DNA of 64,000 bases, taken from positions 2,728,001 through 2,792,000 of the forward strand of contig CP054189.1 of NCBI GenBank assembly GCA_015709495.1, read 5' to 3'. This DNA is from Chthonomonadaceae bacterium (GTDB lineage: Bacteria; Armatimonadota; Fimbriimonadia; Fimbriimonadales; Fimbriimonadaceae). This document shows, in pieces, positions 15,041 through 23,548 of this stretch. Both the position numbers and the translations under genes were made by a program. The stretch's first letter is position 1. Each line of letters begins with the position of its first letter. The notes beneath the pieces are model-generated. The model worked only from the letters and a program-made list of their open reading frames with translations. It searched no databases and was not told the origin of the DNA.

Positions 15041-16326
15041 TGCCCGACCTCGCTGCTTGCGCGCGCTCGCGCTTTCCATTTGCCGATCCCTAACGTGTAC
15101 CCAGAACCGTTCGGAAGGGTCTTCCATTCCACAGCGATCGGCTCTTGGGGGAGCGAACCCGAGATCAGAGTTGCGCCGGCCCTTTCGACCAGCAGGCTCG
15201 CCAGCACGCCCGGAGCGCCTCGCGTATAGGCGTCGACTTGGACCCCAAGCTTGTAGGGGGCCGAAGCGCCTTTTGCCACCGTCACGGGGATTGGGGGCTT
15301 TCCGTCTTCGCGAATGAGTTCACCGTAACTGCCGGCAGGAACCAGAACTTCGAGGATGCCCTTGGCGATTTCCCACGAGCCGACGCTTGCCCCACGAAAG
15401 TCGAGCGTGACTTCCTTGCGGTCTTTCAGGGTCTCTGCGAGCATTTGGGGGACGCCGGGCGCAAGCCGAACGCGCAAAGAACCACCCTCGGATTGGGTGA
15501 CCGGCGCAACCCGGCTGGGTCCTGCGACGATCTGGGTGGGCAGCACCCTCTCCCCTCGATGCCAGCTCACCGACATCGCGCCGCTTCCGGTCGAAAGGCG
15601 CTGCATGGCTCTCGCTGGCGTAATGCTCTTTCTTGTCCTCTCGCGCAGGTCCTTACGGAGTTCATCCAGCTTCGAAACCGGCCACTCGCCCGACTGGACC
15701 TTTTGCTGGGTCATTCGCAACAGGTCCACGGTTTCCGCATCGACGACCCAGTGTCCGTCGACCGCCTCGACCCAATCTCCGGGTTCGACTCCCGCCTTAT
15801 CGGCGGGCCCGTTGGGAACGACATAGGTCACGAGAACTCTCGGAACGCGGGAGCCGCTAGCCACGAGGTCTCCGGGTTCCGCGGGCGGAGCGTCGGCCCC
15901 GTGAATCGGCTGAGGTCCCGCCGTGGGCGGCATTTCGAACACGAGTTCCGCGCCGATTCCCTCGAATTGGCCGCTTAATGCCTTCCGGTAGACAGGGAGG
16001 TCCTTGGCGTCCATGTAGATCGTCGTGGGGTCTTGTAGGCTCAGCACCATCCCTCGAATGGCGCCCGAAGCGAGCATCAGGTCGTCGTCGATGGGATCGA
16101 CGAACTCCCTTTTGAGCAAGCCCGCCAGTTGATCGAAATACTCCCCTTCAGGGATCTCCGTCTGGACGGCGCGAGAGGCGAGAAGCTGTTTGGAAGCTAC
16201 GGTGTCCGCGCCCGACCTCGTCAACCCCAAGTCGACGGCGTCGCGCACGCCTACGCCTAACACCACGGACGCTGCAGAAGCGCACACGATCCCGGTCATC
16301 AAGAACGTTTTCTGGGTTTCAGTCAT
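15037..16326 (-). CDS. catalytically inactive CtpA/S41 paralogue with PDZ domain
   Basis: 429 residues from the ATG at 16326. N-terminal hydrophobic anchor (about 7-27), a CtpA-like helical region (E-Y-F-D-Q-L...F-V-D-P-I-D-D-D-L-M-L), the D-P-T-T-I-Y-M motif before the PDZ, and a PDZ-like domain (about 105-195, P-N-G-P-A-D-K-A-G-V-E-P-G-D). A basic insert follows, then an S41-like core in which V-T-L-D-F-R-G-A stands for the usual D-L-R-G-N-P-G. Hand alignment to the coupled CtpA puts Gly at the nucleophile position and Glu at the general-base Lys. It should therefore bind but not cut substrates, as an adaptor or regulator of the downstream protease. This function is inferred. Confidence 0.75.
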   Translation of the reverse strand: MTETQKTFLMTGIVCASAASVVLGVGVRDAVDLGLTRSGADTVASKQLLASRAVQTEIPEGEYFDQLAGLLKREFVDPIDDDLMLASGAIRGMVLSLQDPTTIYMDAKDLPVYRKALSGQFEGIGAELVFEMPPTAGPQPIHGADAPPAEPGDLVASGSRVPRVLVTYVVPNGPADKAGVEPGDWVEAVDGHWVVDAETVDLLRMTQQKVQSGEWPVSKLDELRKDLRERTRKSITPARAMQRLSTGSGAMSVSWHRGERVLPTQIVAGPSRVAPVTQSEGGSLRVRLAPGVPQMLAETLKDRKEVTLDFRGASVGSWEIAKGILEVLVPAGSYGELIREDGKPPIPVTVAKGASAPYKLGVQVDAYTRGAPGVLASLLVERAGATLISGSLPQEPIAVEWKTLPNGSGYTLGIGKWKARARASSEVGQ

Positions 16327-16459
16327 TCGGAAAGAGCCGTCCCACTTGATTGCTATTGTGCCCTTTGAAAGAAATCCTGCATGGCAAGGTTGCCAGGCTT
16401 TGCCGAACAGCGAGCGAGTTGCGGCGCGCCCGAGCACGAGTATATCAAAAGACGATGCT

Positions 16460-19372
16460 TCATGGGGCGTGGGTTCCGTCTGGGTCGATTGGCGGGGGAA
16501 GACCCTTGATTCGGGCCAGTTCGAGATAGGCCGCTCTCACCCGAGGATCCGCGTCGCGTCGAGCGTTTTCAACCTCTTCGACGGTGACGGGTCCCAATTG
16601 TTGAGCAAAGGCCCTAAGCGCCGCAGCCCGGATTTCCGGCGAGCGATCGACCACCGCGATCTGCAGTCCAGGCCGAAACCTTCCATCGAACTTCGTAGCC
16701 AAGAACTCGAGCATCTGCCTTCGGACCTCGATGCTGTCGTCGCGCACACCCTTGAGCCCCTCGGCGACCAGTTCTTCACGGGTGGACTCCAGCAACCTAA
16801 GGTAACTCGCGAGCCGAACCGCATCACTTGGATCGTTGACCGCGCTCCAGAGCAGACGCCTTCCCCCAAGCGGGTGGTCTGGGTCGATGTTGCGCGTCGC
16901 AGCGTACCGGACAGAAGGGTCGATCTCGTGAAGAAACACGAGGATGACGGTCTTGGATTCTTGCGTGTCGAGGGCGCCAATGGCCAAGGGGCCTGCCTGT
17001 CGGGCCCGCCAACCTCGACCAGTGAGCAACCCGCTCAGGGAACCCAGCATTTTGGGATCGGGGTGGGCTCGGAAGGCGGAGGCGGCGAACTCACGGCACC
17101 AATCGAACGGCCCCACTTCTACGGCTCTCTTGAGGGCGGCGAACGCCTCGGGAGTCTCTTGAAACGTTAGGGCGGCGGCGGCGGCCTCGGAGACCCGTGG
17201 CGCAAGTCCTGCAAGCTCGCGGGCAAGGAGCGGGATCGAATCGGGGCTTCGCAATCGCGTTAGGGTCCAGCACAGATTCAGGCGAACGACCTCGCTCGGG
17301 TCTTGGAACAGCTTCAGCGCGGTCTCCCACTGTTCGGGGGTGGGCTCTTCAGGCAGTTGCGCCGCCCAGAGAGCGCGATCGAGCGGGAACTTGGAGGTCG
17401 CGTCGGGAGAGGCCAGCGGGATCGCGGAAATCGCTCGGCTCAACCCGTCGGGAGCTTGCGAGGAGACGATCAGGTCGTCGATTCGCACTTTCGGCAGTGC
17501 GCCGGGCTGCTTGGGAAACCAGAATCGCGCCGCAGGTTGGCTTTCGAGGATCACCGCACGAACCGGCATTGAAGACTCCGCGCCGGGCAACGAGGCAAGG
17601 TCGAGCATGACCTGTTGCCACGCCTCGGTGTCGAGCGTCGCGACCTCAAAACCTCGCGCAGGAGCGGTCGCCTCTTCGGGGTCGGGGAACTGCCCGAAGA
17701 TCGAGAAGGCGAGTCCCCCCCATGAGGGGTCCGCGGTTTCAAGCCGGATCACCAGCGGCTCGGGTTTCTCCGCCTTCACCCAAAACGTCAGGTAACGCGA
17801 CTTGGCCGCATCGAACAGAGTCGCGCCGCCCGGGCTCCCGGCAAGGTAGCTTCGATGGCCCCGAACCGCGCCGCGCAATTCGAGATTCAGAACCTCGCCC
17901 CTCTGAGCGTCGGAGACAGGCGAAAGCCCCCCCGATCCGAGCGAAGGAATTGCCTGCACCTGCCGCAAATCGAACTCCAGCTTAAGGGCGACATCGCCAG
18001 CTTGGGGGCTTATCAAAGGGGTTTCAAGGCCGAGAAGGTCGGCTTCGCGGGTTCCCCTTGGGATCTCCCTCACCCGGACGACGGCAAGGTGCCCTCCCTC
18101 GAAGGCCAGCCAACCGATCCATCTGCCTGCGAAATCCGCTTCCAGCTTGGGGATGAAGCGCTGAATCGCGCCGGGATCGACGCCGATCCAAGTTGGGTCG
18201 CCCGATCGTAGCAGGACTAGGGACTCCGTCCCCAACTCCATTCTGCCGTCGATCCCCCGTTCGGCCCGGGGAACTCCTTCCACCTGGAGCGCTTCGCGCC
18301 CTTGGGAGATCGAAAGGTTCGCGCCGATTCGCTCGCCGAGGGACGCCTTATCGAACCAGGGGAGCCGCGCGAACGGGTCTTCCGCGACTTCAGCGTAGGA
18401 GTATCCCTCCGCTCGGTCGAGGGCGCCCCTGCGGGCGGCGAAGTCGATTCCGGAAGCCTCCGACCTGAGGGTGAGGCTTCCAAAACCCGCCTGGGGGAAG
18501 CCCGCAGTTGGGTCGCAAAGAGGGGGGAGCGATTGGGCGAGGGCTTCGCCGTGCCAATAGGCGGTCTGCGGCCCGACCGATGCGGGAATCCGGTAGCCGT
18601 GACGAGATGCGGCGAAGCGCAGGTGCCCTGCCCAGGCGTTGTACATCGAAGCCGCAAGGCCATAAGGACCTTGGCCCTCGCCGTCGTTGTAGAAGGACAG
18701 GCTCGTGACGGGCGTTCGGTTGACGAGCGTGGTTCCCCCTCCCAAAGCTGGGGCCGAATGGACGAGAAACACCGAGTCGTACGGGCCGCGGTAAACGCGA
18801 TCTTCGGCCTCATAAGCGCCGCCATTGAATCGAGGGGTGAGATAGTCCTGAAGGAACGCCTCGCCGTAAGGCTGAGTGCGGGGCAGGGCTCGCGTGTGGG
18901 CCCATTCGGTGTCGATGGTCCAATCGATCGTGGCCCTCAGGTTCCCGCCCGCCGTAGCTTCGACCATCGACGCAAACAGGGCGGCGGCAGCCTTAATCTC
19001 TTCGAGTTCGCGGGTCACCAGGTTGCCTTGCCGAACCTGATACATCCCCAATTCGTTGCGGTCGAGCACGGTGCAGCGCGGCAGCACAAACAGCTTGACC
19101 TTCCACTCAGGGGTGGTTGGGGTGATCGACCCTCTTGCGATCTCATACGCCGCTCGCATCCGTGCCCAAGAGCCGAGCTTCGGGATCGGAACGACAGTTC
19201 CGTTTGTGGTCACTCTGAGCCCTTGGCCTTCTGCGAACGGGTCGGGCAGATTGGGGACCTTAGCCACGACCGAAGCGCCGCCGATCTCGTACGTTCCCAG
19301 CGGGACGAGGTCGTCTTGAGGCGACGGGCTTGCAATGGGCAACGCGAGGGCAAGCAAGGCGACAACGTTCAT
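16460..19372 (-). CDS. large secreted protein with jelly-roll-like and HEAT repeats
   Basis: 970 residues from the ATG at 19372, four bases past the mtnP stop. Signal peptide (about 1-20). The N-terminal half (about 25-420) has no recognised family; it contains a stretch with H-S-A-P-A-L-G-G-G-T and G-E-A-L-A-Q-S. A beta-rich stretch at about 480-690 resembles carbohydrate-binding jelly-roll modules (R-Y-L-T-F-W-V-K-A-E, W-Q-Q-V-M-L-D-L, I-D-D-L-I-V). From about 700 to the end are HEAT/PBS-type helical repeats (D-P-S-V-R-Y-A-A-T, D-S-I-E-V-R-R-Q-M, D-P-R-V-R-A-A-Y). The likely role is extracellular or periplasmic binding; no catalytic motif is visible. Co-directional with mtnP, and probably in its operon, although the functions appear unrelated. 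Confidence 0.7.
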   Translation of the reverse strand: MNVVALLALALPIASPSPQDDLVPLGTYEIGGASVVAKVPNLPDPFAEGQGLRVTTNGTVVPIPKLGSWARMRAAYEIARGSITPTTPEWKVKLFVLPRCTVLDRNELGMYQVRQGNLVTRELEEIKAAAALFASMVEATAGGNLRATIDWTIDTEWAHTRALPRTQPYGEAFLQDYLTPRFNGGAYEAEDRVYRGPYDSVFLVHSAPALGGGTTLVNRTPVTSLSFYNDGEGQGPYGLAASMYNAWAGHLRFAASRHGYRIPASVGPQTAYWHGEALAQSLPPLCDPTAGFPQAGFGSLTLRSEASGIDFAARRGALDRAEGYSYAEVAEDPFARLPWFDKASLGERIGANLSISQGREALQVEGVPRAERGIDGRMELGTESLVLLRSGDPTWIGVDPGAIQRFIPKLEADFAGRWIGWLAFEGGHLAVVRVREIPRGTREADLLGLETPLISPQAGDVALKLEFDLRQVQAIPSLGSGGLSPVSDAQRGEVLNLELRGAVRGHRSYLAGSPGGATLFDAAKSRYLTFWVKAEKPEPLVIRLETADPSWGGLAFSIFGQFPDPEEATAPARGFEVATLDTEAWQQVMLDLASLPGAESSMPVRAVILESQPAARFWFPKQPGALPKVRIDDLIVSSQAPDGLSRAISAIPLASPDATSKFPLDRALWAAQLPEEPTPEQWETALKLFQDPSEVVRLNLCWTLTRLRSPDSIPLLARELAGLAPRVSEAAAAALTFQETPEAFAALKRAVEVGPFDWCREFAASAFRAHPDPKMLGSLSGLLTGRGWRARQAGPLAIGALDTQESKTVILVFLHEIDPSVRYAATRNIDPDHPLGGRRLLWSAVNDPSDAVRLASYLRLLESTREELVAEGLKGVRDDSIEVRRQMLEFLATKFDGRFRPGLQIAVVDRSPEIRAAALRAFAQQLGPVTVEEVENARRDADPRVRAAYLELARIKGLPPPIDPDGTHAP

Positions 19373-19376
19373 GACT

Positions 19377-20225
19377 CTATTCGGGTAGGAGTTCGAACAG
19401 TCGGACGTCTCGCGGGCTCGCCGCGTGTCCATCGCCTCGGCTAAAAGTCAGCGCCGCACGGGGTTGGAGGGTCGAAAGGTCCTTTGGCATACGCTCGATC
19501 AGGCTAAGGACGACCTTGCGGGCGTTTTCGGCGTTCGACTTGAAGACCTCGAGCACATCGTGGGCGGTGACGGCTTCCGCTCCCGCGAACACCCCGCTGT
19601 CGTAGTCGGTGATGAGGGAGATGTTGACGACCGCCATACCCAGTTCCCGGCACAGATACGCCTCAGGGTACTGCGTCATGTTGATGACTTCCCAGCCCGC
19701 GCTGTGGAACCACTGGCTTTCGGCCTTGGTGCTGAACCTTGGGCCCTGGATCACCACCACGGTTCCCTTCTCGTGGCAGGGAATCCCGTGTTCGCGGATC
19801 GTTTCGACGGCGAGCCTCCGAAGTTCGGGATCGTAGGTTTCAGCGGGAGAGACGTGCGTCGTTACGGGTCCATCGTAGAATGTGTCCTTTCGCCCGGAGG
19901 TCCGGTCGACGAACTGATCGCATACGACGAAGCTGCCCGGCTCTACGTGCTTTTGGAGCGAGCCGGCAGCGCACGGACTGATGACCGCCCGGACTCCCAA
20001 CGAACGAAAAGCCCACACGTTGGCGCGGTAGTTGATCGCGTGAGGGGGAAGGGTGTGGGCACGGCCGTGGCGAGGAAGAAACGCGACGGCCCGACCTGCC
20101 ACTGAGGCGAGCGTGATCGAGTCGCTGGGGGGGCCGTAGGGCGTGTCCACCTTGATCTCCTCGACGTTTTCGAGAAGGCTGTAGAATCCCGATCCGCCGA
20201 AAACCCCGATCTCCGCTTGGCTCAC
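19377..20225 (-). CDS. mtnP: S-methyl-5'-thioadenosine phosphorylase
   Basis: 282 residues from a GTG that overlaps the upstream stop (GTGA). It splits methylthioadenosine with phosphate into adenine and methylthioribose-1-phosphate, the first step of methionine salvage, in the cytoplasm. Family-2 nucleoside phosphorylase features: G-G-S-G-F-Y at about 10-15, phosphate-binding R-H-G-R-A-H near 53, N-Y-R-A-N, S-P-C-A-A-G-S, G-P-R-F-S-T-K-A-E-S, and N-M-T-Q-Y-P-E-A for the base. I-T-D-Y-D follows, as in MTA-specific rather than guanosine/inosine enzymes. The upstream partner is a BtuF-like lipoprotein and the downstream one a large secreted protein, an unusual setting. Other salvage genes (mtnA, mtnK) are not in the window. 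Confidence 0.93.
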   Translation of the reverse strand: MSQAEIGVFGGSGFYSLLENVEEIKVDTPYGPPSDSITLASVAGRAVAFLPRHGRAHTLPPHAINYRANVWAFRSLGVRAVISPCAAGSLQKHVEPGSFVVCDQFVDRTSGRKDTFYDGPVTTHVSPAETYDPELRRLAVETIREHGIPCHEKGTVVVIQGPRFSTKAESQWFHSAGWEVINMTQYPEAYLCRELGMAVVNISLITDYDSGVFAGAEAVTAHDVLEVFKSNAENARKVVLSLIERMPKDLSTLQPRAALTFSRGDGHAASPRDVRLFELLPE

Positions 20226-21100
20226 TCCGGCCCCTCCTTGGGCGGGTTCGTTCGACCCAGAAAACCGTACACCTCTCGAATCAGAACGTCCACTCGAACG
20301 CCTCGCCGAAGCATCACGTCAGGGACGATCTCGGCGGTGCGGCCGGATTTGAGCGCCTTCAGCGAACCCAGGCGGGGATCGTCGGCGATCGCCCGCACGG
20401 AGCCAGCAACGAGGATCGCGTCGGGATTCCATTGCAGGAGCATCTCGGCGTTGACGGGAACGAACATCTTGGCATCGGGGCCGATGGGTTCTCCGCCCGA
20501 CTTTCTCACGATGTCTGCTTGGAAGCTCGCCAGACCGGCGATCATGTGCTCCGAACCTTCGCCAGGGATGAGCACCGCGACGGTGGGCTTGGGTTCGAGC
20601 GGCGCGCCTACGGCCTGTTGCGAGGCGGCGTGAATCTTATCGACGTATTCCGACATTTCCGGTTCGGCTTTGGTGAGCGAGGCAAACCTGATGAGCCGGT
20701 CTACAAACTCCTCGACAGTCGATCCCCCAATCGCGAATGTATCGATTCCGAGTTCCTTGAACTTCTCCAAGTCTTGTTCGTTGAACAGGTCGGGGTCATA
20801 GACGACCACATCGGGCTTAGCGGCGGCGATCGCTTCGTAGTTCGGCTTGACTCCGTTCATCACGACAGGAACTTGTTCGAGCCCAGCGGGGTAGTTGCAG
20901 GCTGCCGTTCGACCCTTGATTTCGAGCCATTGGCACCGCCCGCGGATGATCTCGGTGGCGCTTGGACTCAAGCTGACCGAGGTCTTGTAGAGGTCATCGG
21001 TCAATACGCCGCCGACGTTGGTCGGCTGATAGCCGCAGCCCCAAAGCGCCAGCGACAAGAGGAGACAGACGATCCATTTCGAAGGGCGCATGGCGTTCAT
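20222..21100 (-). CDS. BtuF-like ABC substrate-binding lipoprotein
   Basis: 292 residues from the ATG at 21100 (GGGAGCG about 11 bases ahead); an ATG at 21091 is possible. A lipoprotein signal is present: hydrophobic segment then L-W-G-C near residue 20. The mature part is a type III periplasmic binding protein: S-L-S-P-S-A-T-E-I near 45, A-A-A-K-P-D-V-V-V-Y-D near 90, and G-S-T-V-E-E-F in the linker helix. BtuF-type proteins deliver vitamin B12 or iron chelates to an ABC importer. No BtuC/BtuD is beside it, and the residue pattern does not settle the ligand. Its stop overlaps mtnP, so the two are co-translated. Confidence 0.85.
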   Translation of the reverse strand: MNAMRPSKWIVCLLLSLALWGCGYQPTNVGGVLTDDLYKTSVSLSPSATEIIRGRCQWLEIKGRTAACNYPAGLEQVPVVMNGVKPNYEAIAAAKPDVVVYDPDLFNEQDLEKFKELGIDTFAIGGSTVEEFVDRLIRFASLTKAEPEMSEYVDKIHAASQQAVGAPLEPKPTVAVLIPGEGSEHMIAGLASFQADIVRKSGGEPIGPDAKMFVPVNAEMLLQWNPDAILVAGSVRAIADDPRLGSLKALKSGRTAEIVPDVMLRRGVRVDVLIREVYGFLGRTNPPKEGPE

Positions 21101-21154
21101 TCTGACTGAACGCTCCCACCGCTCGCCACGTGCCCGAAGCGCCAACCGAGACCG

Positions 21155-22207
21155 CTACCCGAGTTGGAGGCGCATGGGCTTGTAACGGCGGGTGACTTCG
21201 AATCCTTGCGCTCCATAGAACCTATCGAGGGTGGTCCAATCGATGATCGTCTGACGGCAACCCCGCCGCTGAAGCTCCAGCAGCGAAGCCGAAAGCAGCG
21301 CGGTTCCCAGGCCCGTGCCCCTGCGCGACTTCGCCACTCCGATCGGTCCAAGGCTACCCCAGTGGCTGCCGAGCGCCCCTCGCCAAACTGCACCACCGAC
21401 AGGCAGCTTGTGAGTCGAGTCCTGGATCAGGGCAAACCCGCACAGCTCAGAGCCCTCGAAAAGCCCGCAGACCGTTTCCGGGCCCTCGATTCCAACTTTC
21501 TGCAACACGTCGTACTGCCACCTTCCGGGGAACTCCGCTTGAAGGTGCGAGGCCAGCGCGGCCACATCGTTGTCGGTAAGGGTCCGAACGGACGCTTTGC
21601 CTTGCCCGCCTCCTCCGGGCCAGGCGGCCAAGGCCGTCTCCAAAGCAGGGGAGGGATGGTAGTTCTCAATATCGCGCTCGAGGTCGAACACTTCGGGTTG
21701 TTCTTCAAACCCTTCGACCGTAAGGAAGTTGCAGAGTACGGGGAGATCGCAGGGACATCCAGGAAAGAAGTGGCGCGTATCCTGCCCGAAAAGAAGCGCG
21801 AAGGCGCCGCGCTGCGCGATCACGCGCTTGGAGTACGACAGCAAATCGACCCCGAGCGCAGGTTCGAGGAAAGCGATCGCGGAAAGGTGATACGTGTCCT
21901 GGTCCGGGCCGGAGTAAAGTCCGGGGGCTGGGGAGCGTTTGACGGCCACGAACCCCGTTGGGACCCCGTTATCCCAGTGGATGCAGGAGGCCCCCCAATC
22001 GAACACGGGGCTCCCCACGGTGTTCGCCTGGAGGAGTTCAGCATCGACCCGGAATCGCGGAGAGTGGAACTTGTCCCACAACTCAACGAGCTTCGCGAAG
22101 TCCGCTCGTTCGAAACTGGTGCGGCCCGCAATCAACGCGCAGGCTCCGAAGCTACCCCGCGGCAGCGGTTCGGCGTCATGCGTTGGCCTCCTTGCCGATG
22201 CCCACAA
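21155..22207 (-). CDS. GNAT-family acetyltransferase, two-domain
   Basis: Up to 350 residues. The C-terminal GNAT domain carries the acetyl-CoA loop R-R-G-T-G-L-G-T-A at about 300 followed by the L-L-E-L-Q-R-R-G helix and a D-W-T-T-L-D-R-F-Y-G-A-Q-G-F segment. The N-terminal half appears to be a second, degenerate GNAT-like domain. It transfers an acetyl group in the cytoplasm; the acceptor is unknown. Start is uncertain: the longest frame begins at a TTG (22207) overlapping the DUF1844 gene by 32 bases, and no ATG or GTG with a ribosome site is seen near the expected N-terminus. Co-directional with the BtuF-like gene 54 bases downstream. Confidence 0.8.
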   Translation of the reverse strand: MWASARRPTHDAEPLPRGSFGACALIAGRTSFERADFAKLVELWDKFHSPRFRVDAELLQANTVGSPVFDWGASCIHWDNGVPTGFVAVKRSPAPGLYSGPDQDTYHLSAIAFLEPALGVDLLSYSKRVIAQRGAFALLFGQDTRHFFPGCPCDLPVLCNFLTVEGFEEQPEVFDLERDIENYHPSPALETALAAWPGGGGQGKASVRTLTDNDVAALASHLQAEFPGRWQYDVLQKVGIEGPETVCGLFEGSELCGFALIQDSTHKLPVGGAVWRGALGSHWGSLGPIGVAKSRRGTGLGTALLSASLLELQRRGCRQTIIDWTTLDRFYGAQGFEVTRRYKPMRLQLG

Positions 22208-22472
22208 AGTTCACTCGGAGGTCGCGGATCAGGTTGCCGAGCCTTCGCTTGTCGTCTTCGTCGAGGTGGGGCTCAAGGAACGTCGCGAGGTGGGTCGTGA
22301 CGTCGATCGCCACCTTGGCTTCGGAAAGGTCGACCGCGACGTTCCCGGTGAACATATCCGGCTGGAGACCCATTTTCTGCCAAGCGATGGCCGACATCTG
22401 GTCCACCATCGCCATGATCACGGTGTAGACGCTTACGTGTTCCTTTTCCCCTTGGGTGCTTTCCTCCGACAT
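22176..22472 (-). CDS. DUF1844 small protein
   Basis: 98 residues. The whole protein fits DUF1844: Y-T-V-I-M-A-M-V-D-Q-M near 20, A-W-Q-K-M-G-L near 32, V-D-L-S-E-A-K-V-A-I-D and the C-terminal L-R-D-L-R-V-N-F-V. Members are small cytoplasmic helical proteins of unknown function. ATG at 22472 is preceded after nine bases by TAAACT (22487-22482), a possible -10 hexamer, giving a very short leader. It is the first gene of a minus-strand run (DUF1844, GNAT, BtuF-like, mtnP, HEAT protein) and is divergent from trxB. Confidence 0.88.
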   Translation of the reverse strand: MSEESTQGEKEHVSVYTVIMAMVDQMSAIAWQKMGLQPDMFTGNVAVDLSEAKVAIDVTTHLATFLEPHLDEDDKRRLGNLIRDLRVNFVGIGKEANA

Positions 22473-22534
22473 CGTGCTTTCAGTTTACAACGAGTCTGGG
22501 CGCTCAAGGACATTCTTCGACTCCGACTCGTAGG

Positions 22535-22540
22535 TATTCT
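22535..22540 (+). promoter_or_regulatory. candidate -10 box for trxB
   Basis: GGTATTCT with TATTCT at 22535-22540 lies 56 bases before the trxB ATG in the divergent gap with the DUF1844 gene. It matches the GGTANNNT pattern seen at other starts. The -35 region is weak. Confidence 0.35.
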
Positions 22541-22596
22541 TGGCAACGCGCTCGGTACGCGGGTTGAGTTGCCGGACGCGACCTCCTGAGGAACCC

Positions 22597-23547
22597 ATGT
22601 CAGATTCGCCTACCCTCCATAACGTGCTCATCATCGGCTCTGGCCCCGCAGGCTACACAGCCGCCCTTTACGCCTCACGCGCAGGCCTCGACCCCATCGT
22701 TTTCGCCGGACTCCAGCCTGGCGGCCAGTTGATGATTACGACCGACGTGGAGAACTACCCCGGCTTCCCCCAAGGCTTACTCGGCCCCGAACTGATGGAC
22801 CTCTTCCAAAAGCAAGCCGAACGGTTTGGAACCCAGGTCGAGTACAAGGTGGTGACGCGAGTGGACCTCTCCGAGCGGCCGTTCAAGGTGTGGTGCGACG
22901 ACGAGCTTTATCTCGGTAAGTCGATCATCATCTCGACGGGCGCCGAGGCCAAGTGGATAGGGTTGGAAGGCGAAAAGACGTTTGGCGGCTTCGGAGTGAG
23001 CGCTTGCGCCACCTGCGACGGGGCTTTCTTCAAGCAGATGAAGGTCGCGGTCGTCGGGGGCGGCGATACGGCTATGGAGGAGGCGAACTACCTGACGCGC
23101 CATTGCAGCAAGGTGTACGTGATCCACCGACGCGACAGCCTACGCGCCAGCAAGATCATGCAGGAGCGGGCCTTGGCGAACCCCAAGATCGAGTTCATCT
23201 GGAACGCTCAGGTCGTCGACATTCACGGGGACACAGAACCTCTTCGCAAGGTGACCGGAATCACGCTCGAAGACACGGTTACGGGGGAGAGGCGTCAGAT
23301 GGAAGTGCAAGGACTGTTCGTTGCGATCGGGCACAAACCCAATAGCGAACTGTTTCAGGGCGCGCTGGACATGGACGACCTTGGCTACCTCATCACCGAA
23401 CCTCACTCGACGCGAACGAAGGTCCCCGGCGTGTTTGCCTGCGGCGACGTGATGGACCGAGTCTACAGGCAGGCCGTAACGGCGGCGGGTACCGGCTGCA
23501 TGGCGGCCATCGACGCCGAGCGGTGGCTTGAATCGGAAGGGCATTAG
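22597..23547 (+). CDS. trxB: thioredoxin reductase
   Basis: 316 residues from the ATG at 22597, supported by TGAGGAA 4-10 bases ahead. FAD enzyme that reduces thioredoxin with NADPH in the cytoplasm. Motifs: FAD-binding G-S-G-P-A-G-Y at 14-20, redox pair C137-A-T-C140-D, NADPH-binding G-G-G-D-T-A near 154-159, H-R-R near 180, and the C-terminal G-V-F-A-C-G-D. Length and domain order are those of low-molecular-weight TrxB. The next gene begins two bases after the stop, so the two are probably co-transcribed. Confidence 0.96.
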   Translation: MSDSPTLHNVLIIGSGPAGYTAALYASRAGLDPIVFAGLQPGGQLMITTDVENYPGFPQGLLGPELMDLFQKQAERFGTQVEYKVVTRVDLSERPFKVWCDDELYLGKSIIISTGAEAKWIGLEGEKTFGGFGVSACATCDGAFFKQMKVAVVGGGDTAMEEANYLTRHCSKVYVIHRRDSLRASKIMQERALANPKIEFIWNAQVVDIHGDTEPLRKVTGITLEDTVTGERRQMEVQGLFVAIGHKPNSELFQGALDMDDLGYLITEPHSTRTKVPGVFACGDVMDRVYRQAVTAAGTGCMAAIDAERWLESEGH

Positions 23548-23548
23548 G

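Noticed and set aside
18302-19444. 380-codon open frame on the plus strand opposite the HEAT protein gene
   Set aside because: It is antisense to a gene with signal peptide and repeats; Arg/Gly/Ser-rich composition is typical of shadow frames in GC-rich DNA.
21164-22300. 378-codon plus-strand frame opposite the GNAT gene
   Set aside because: No motif, and it lies exactly over a gene with a clear acetyl-CoA loop.
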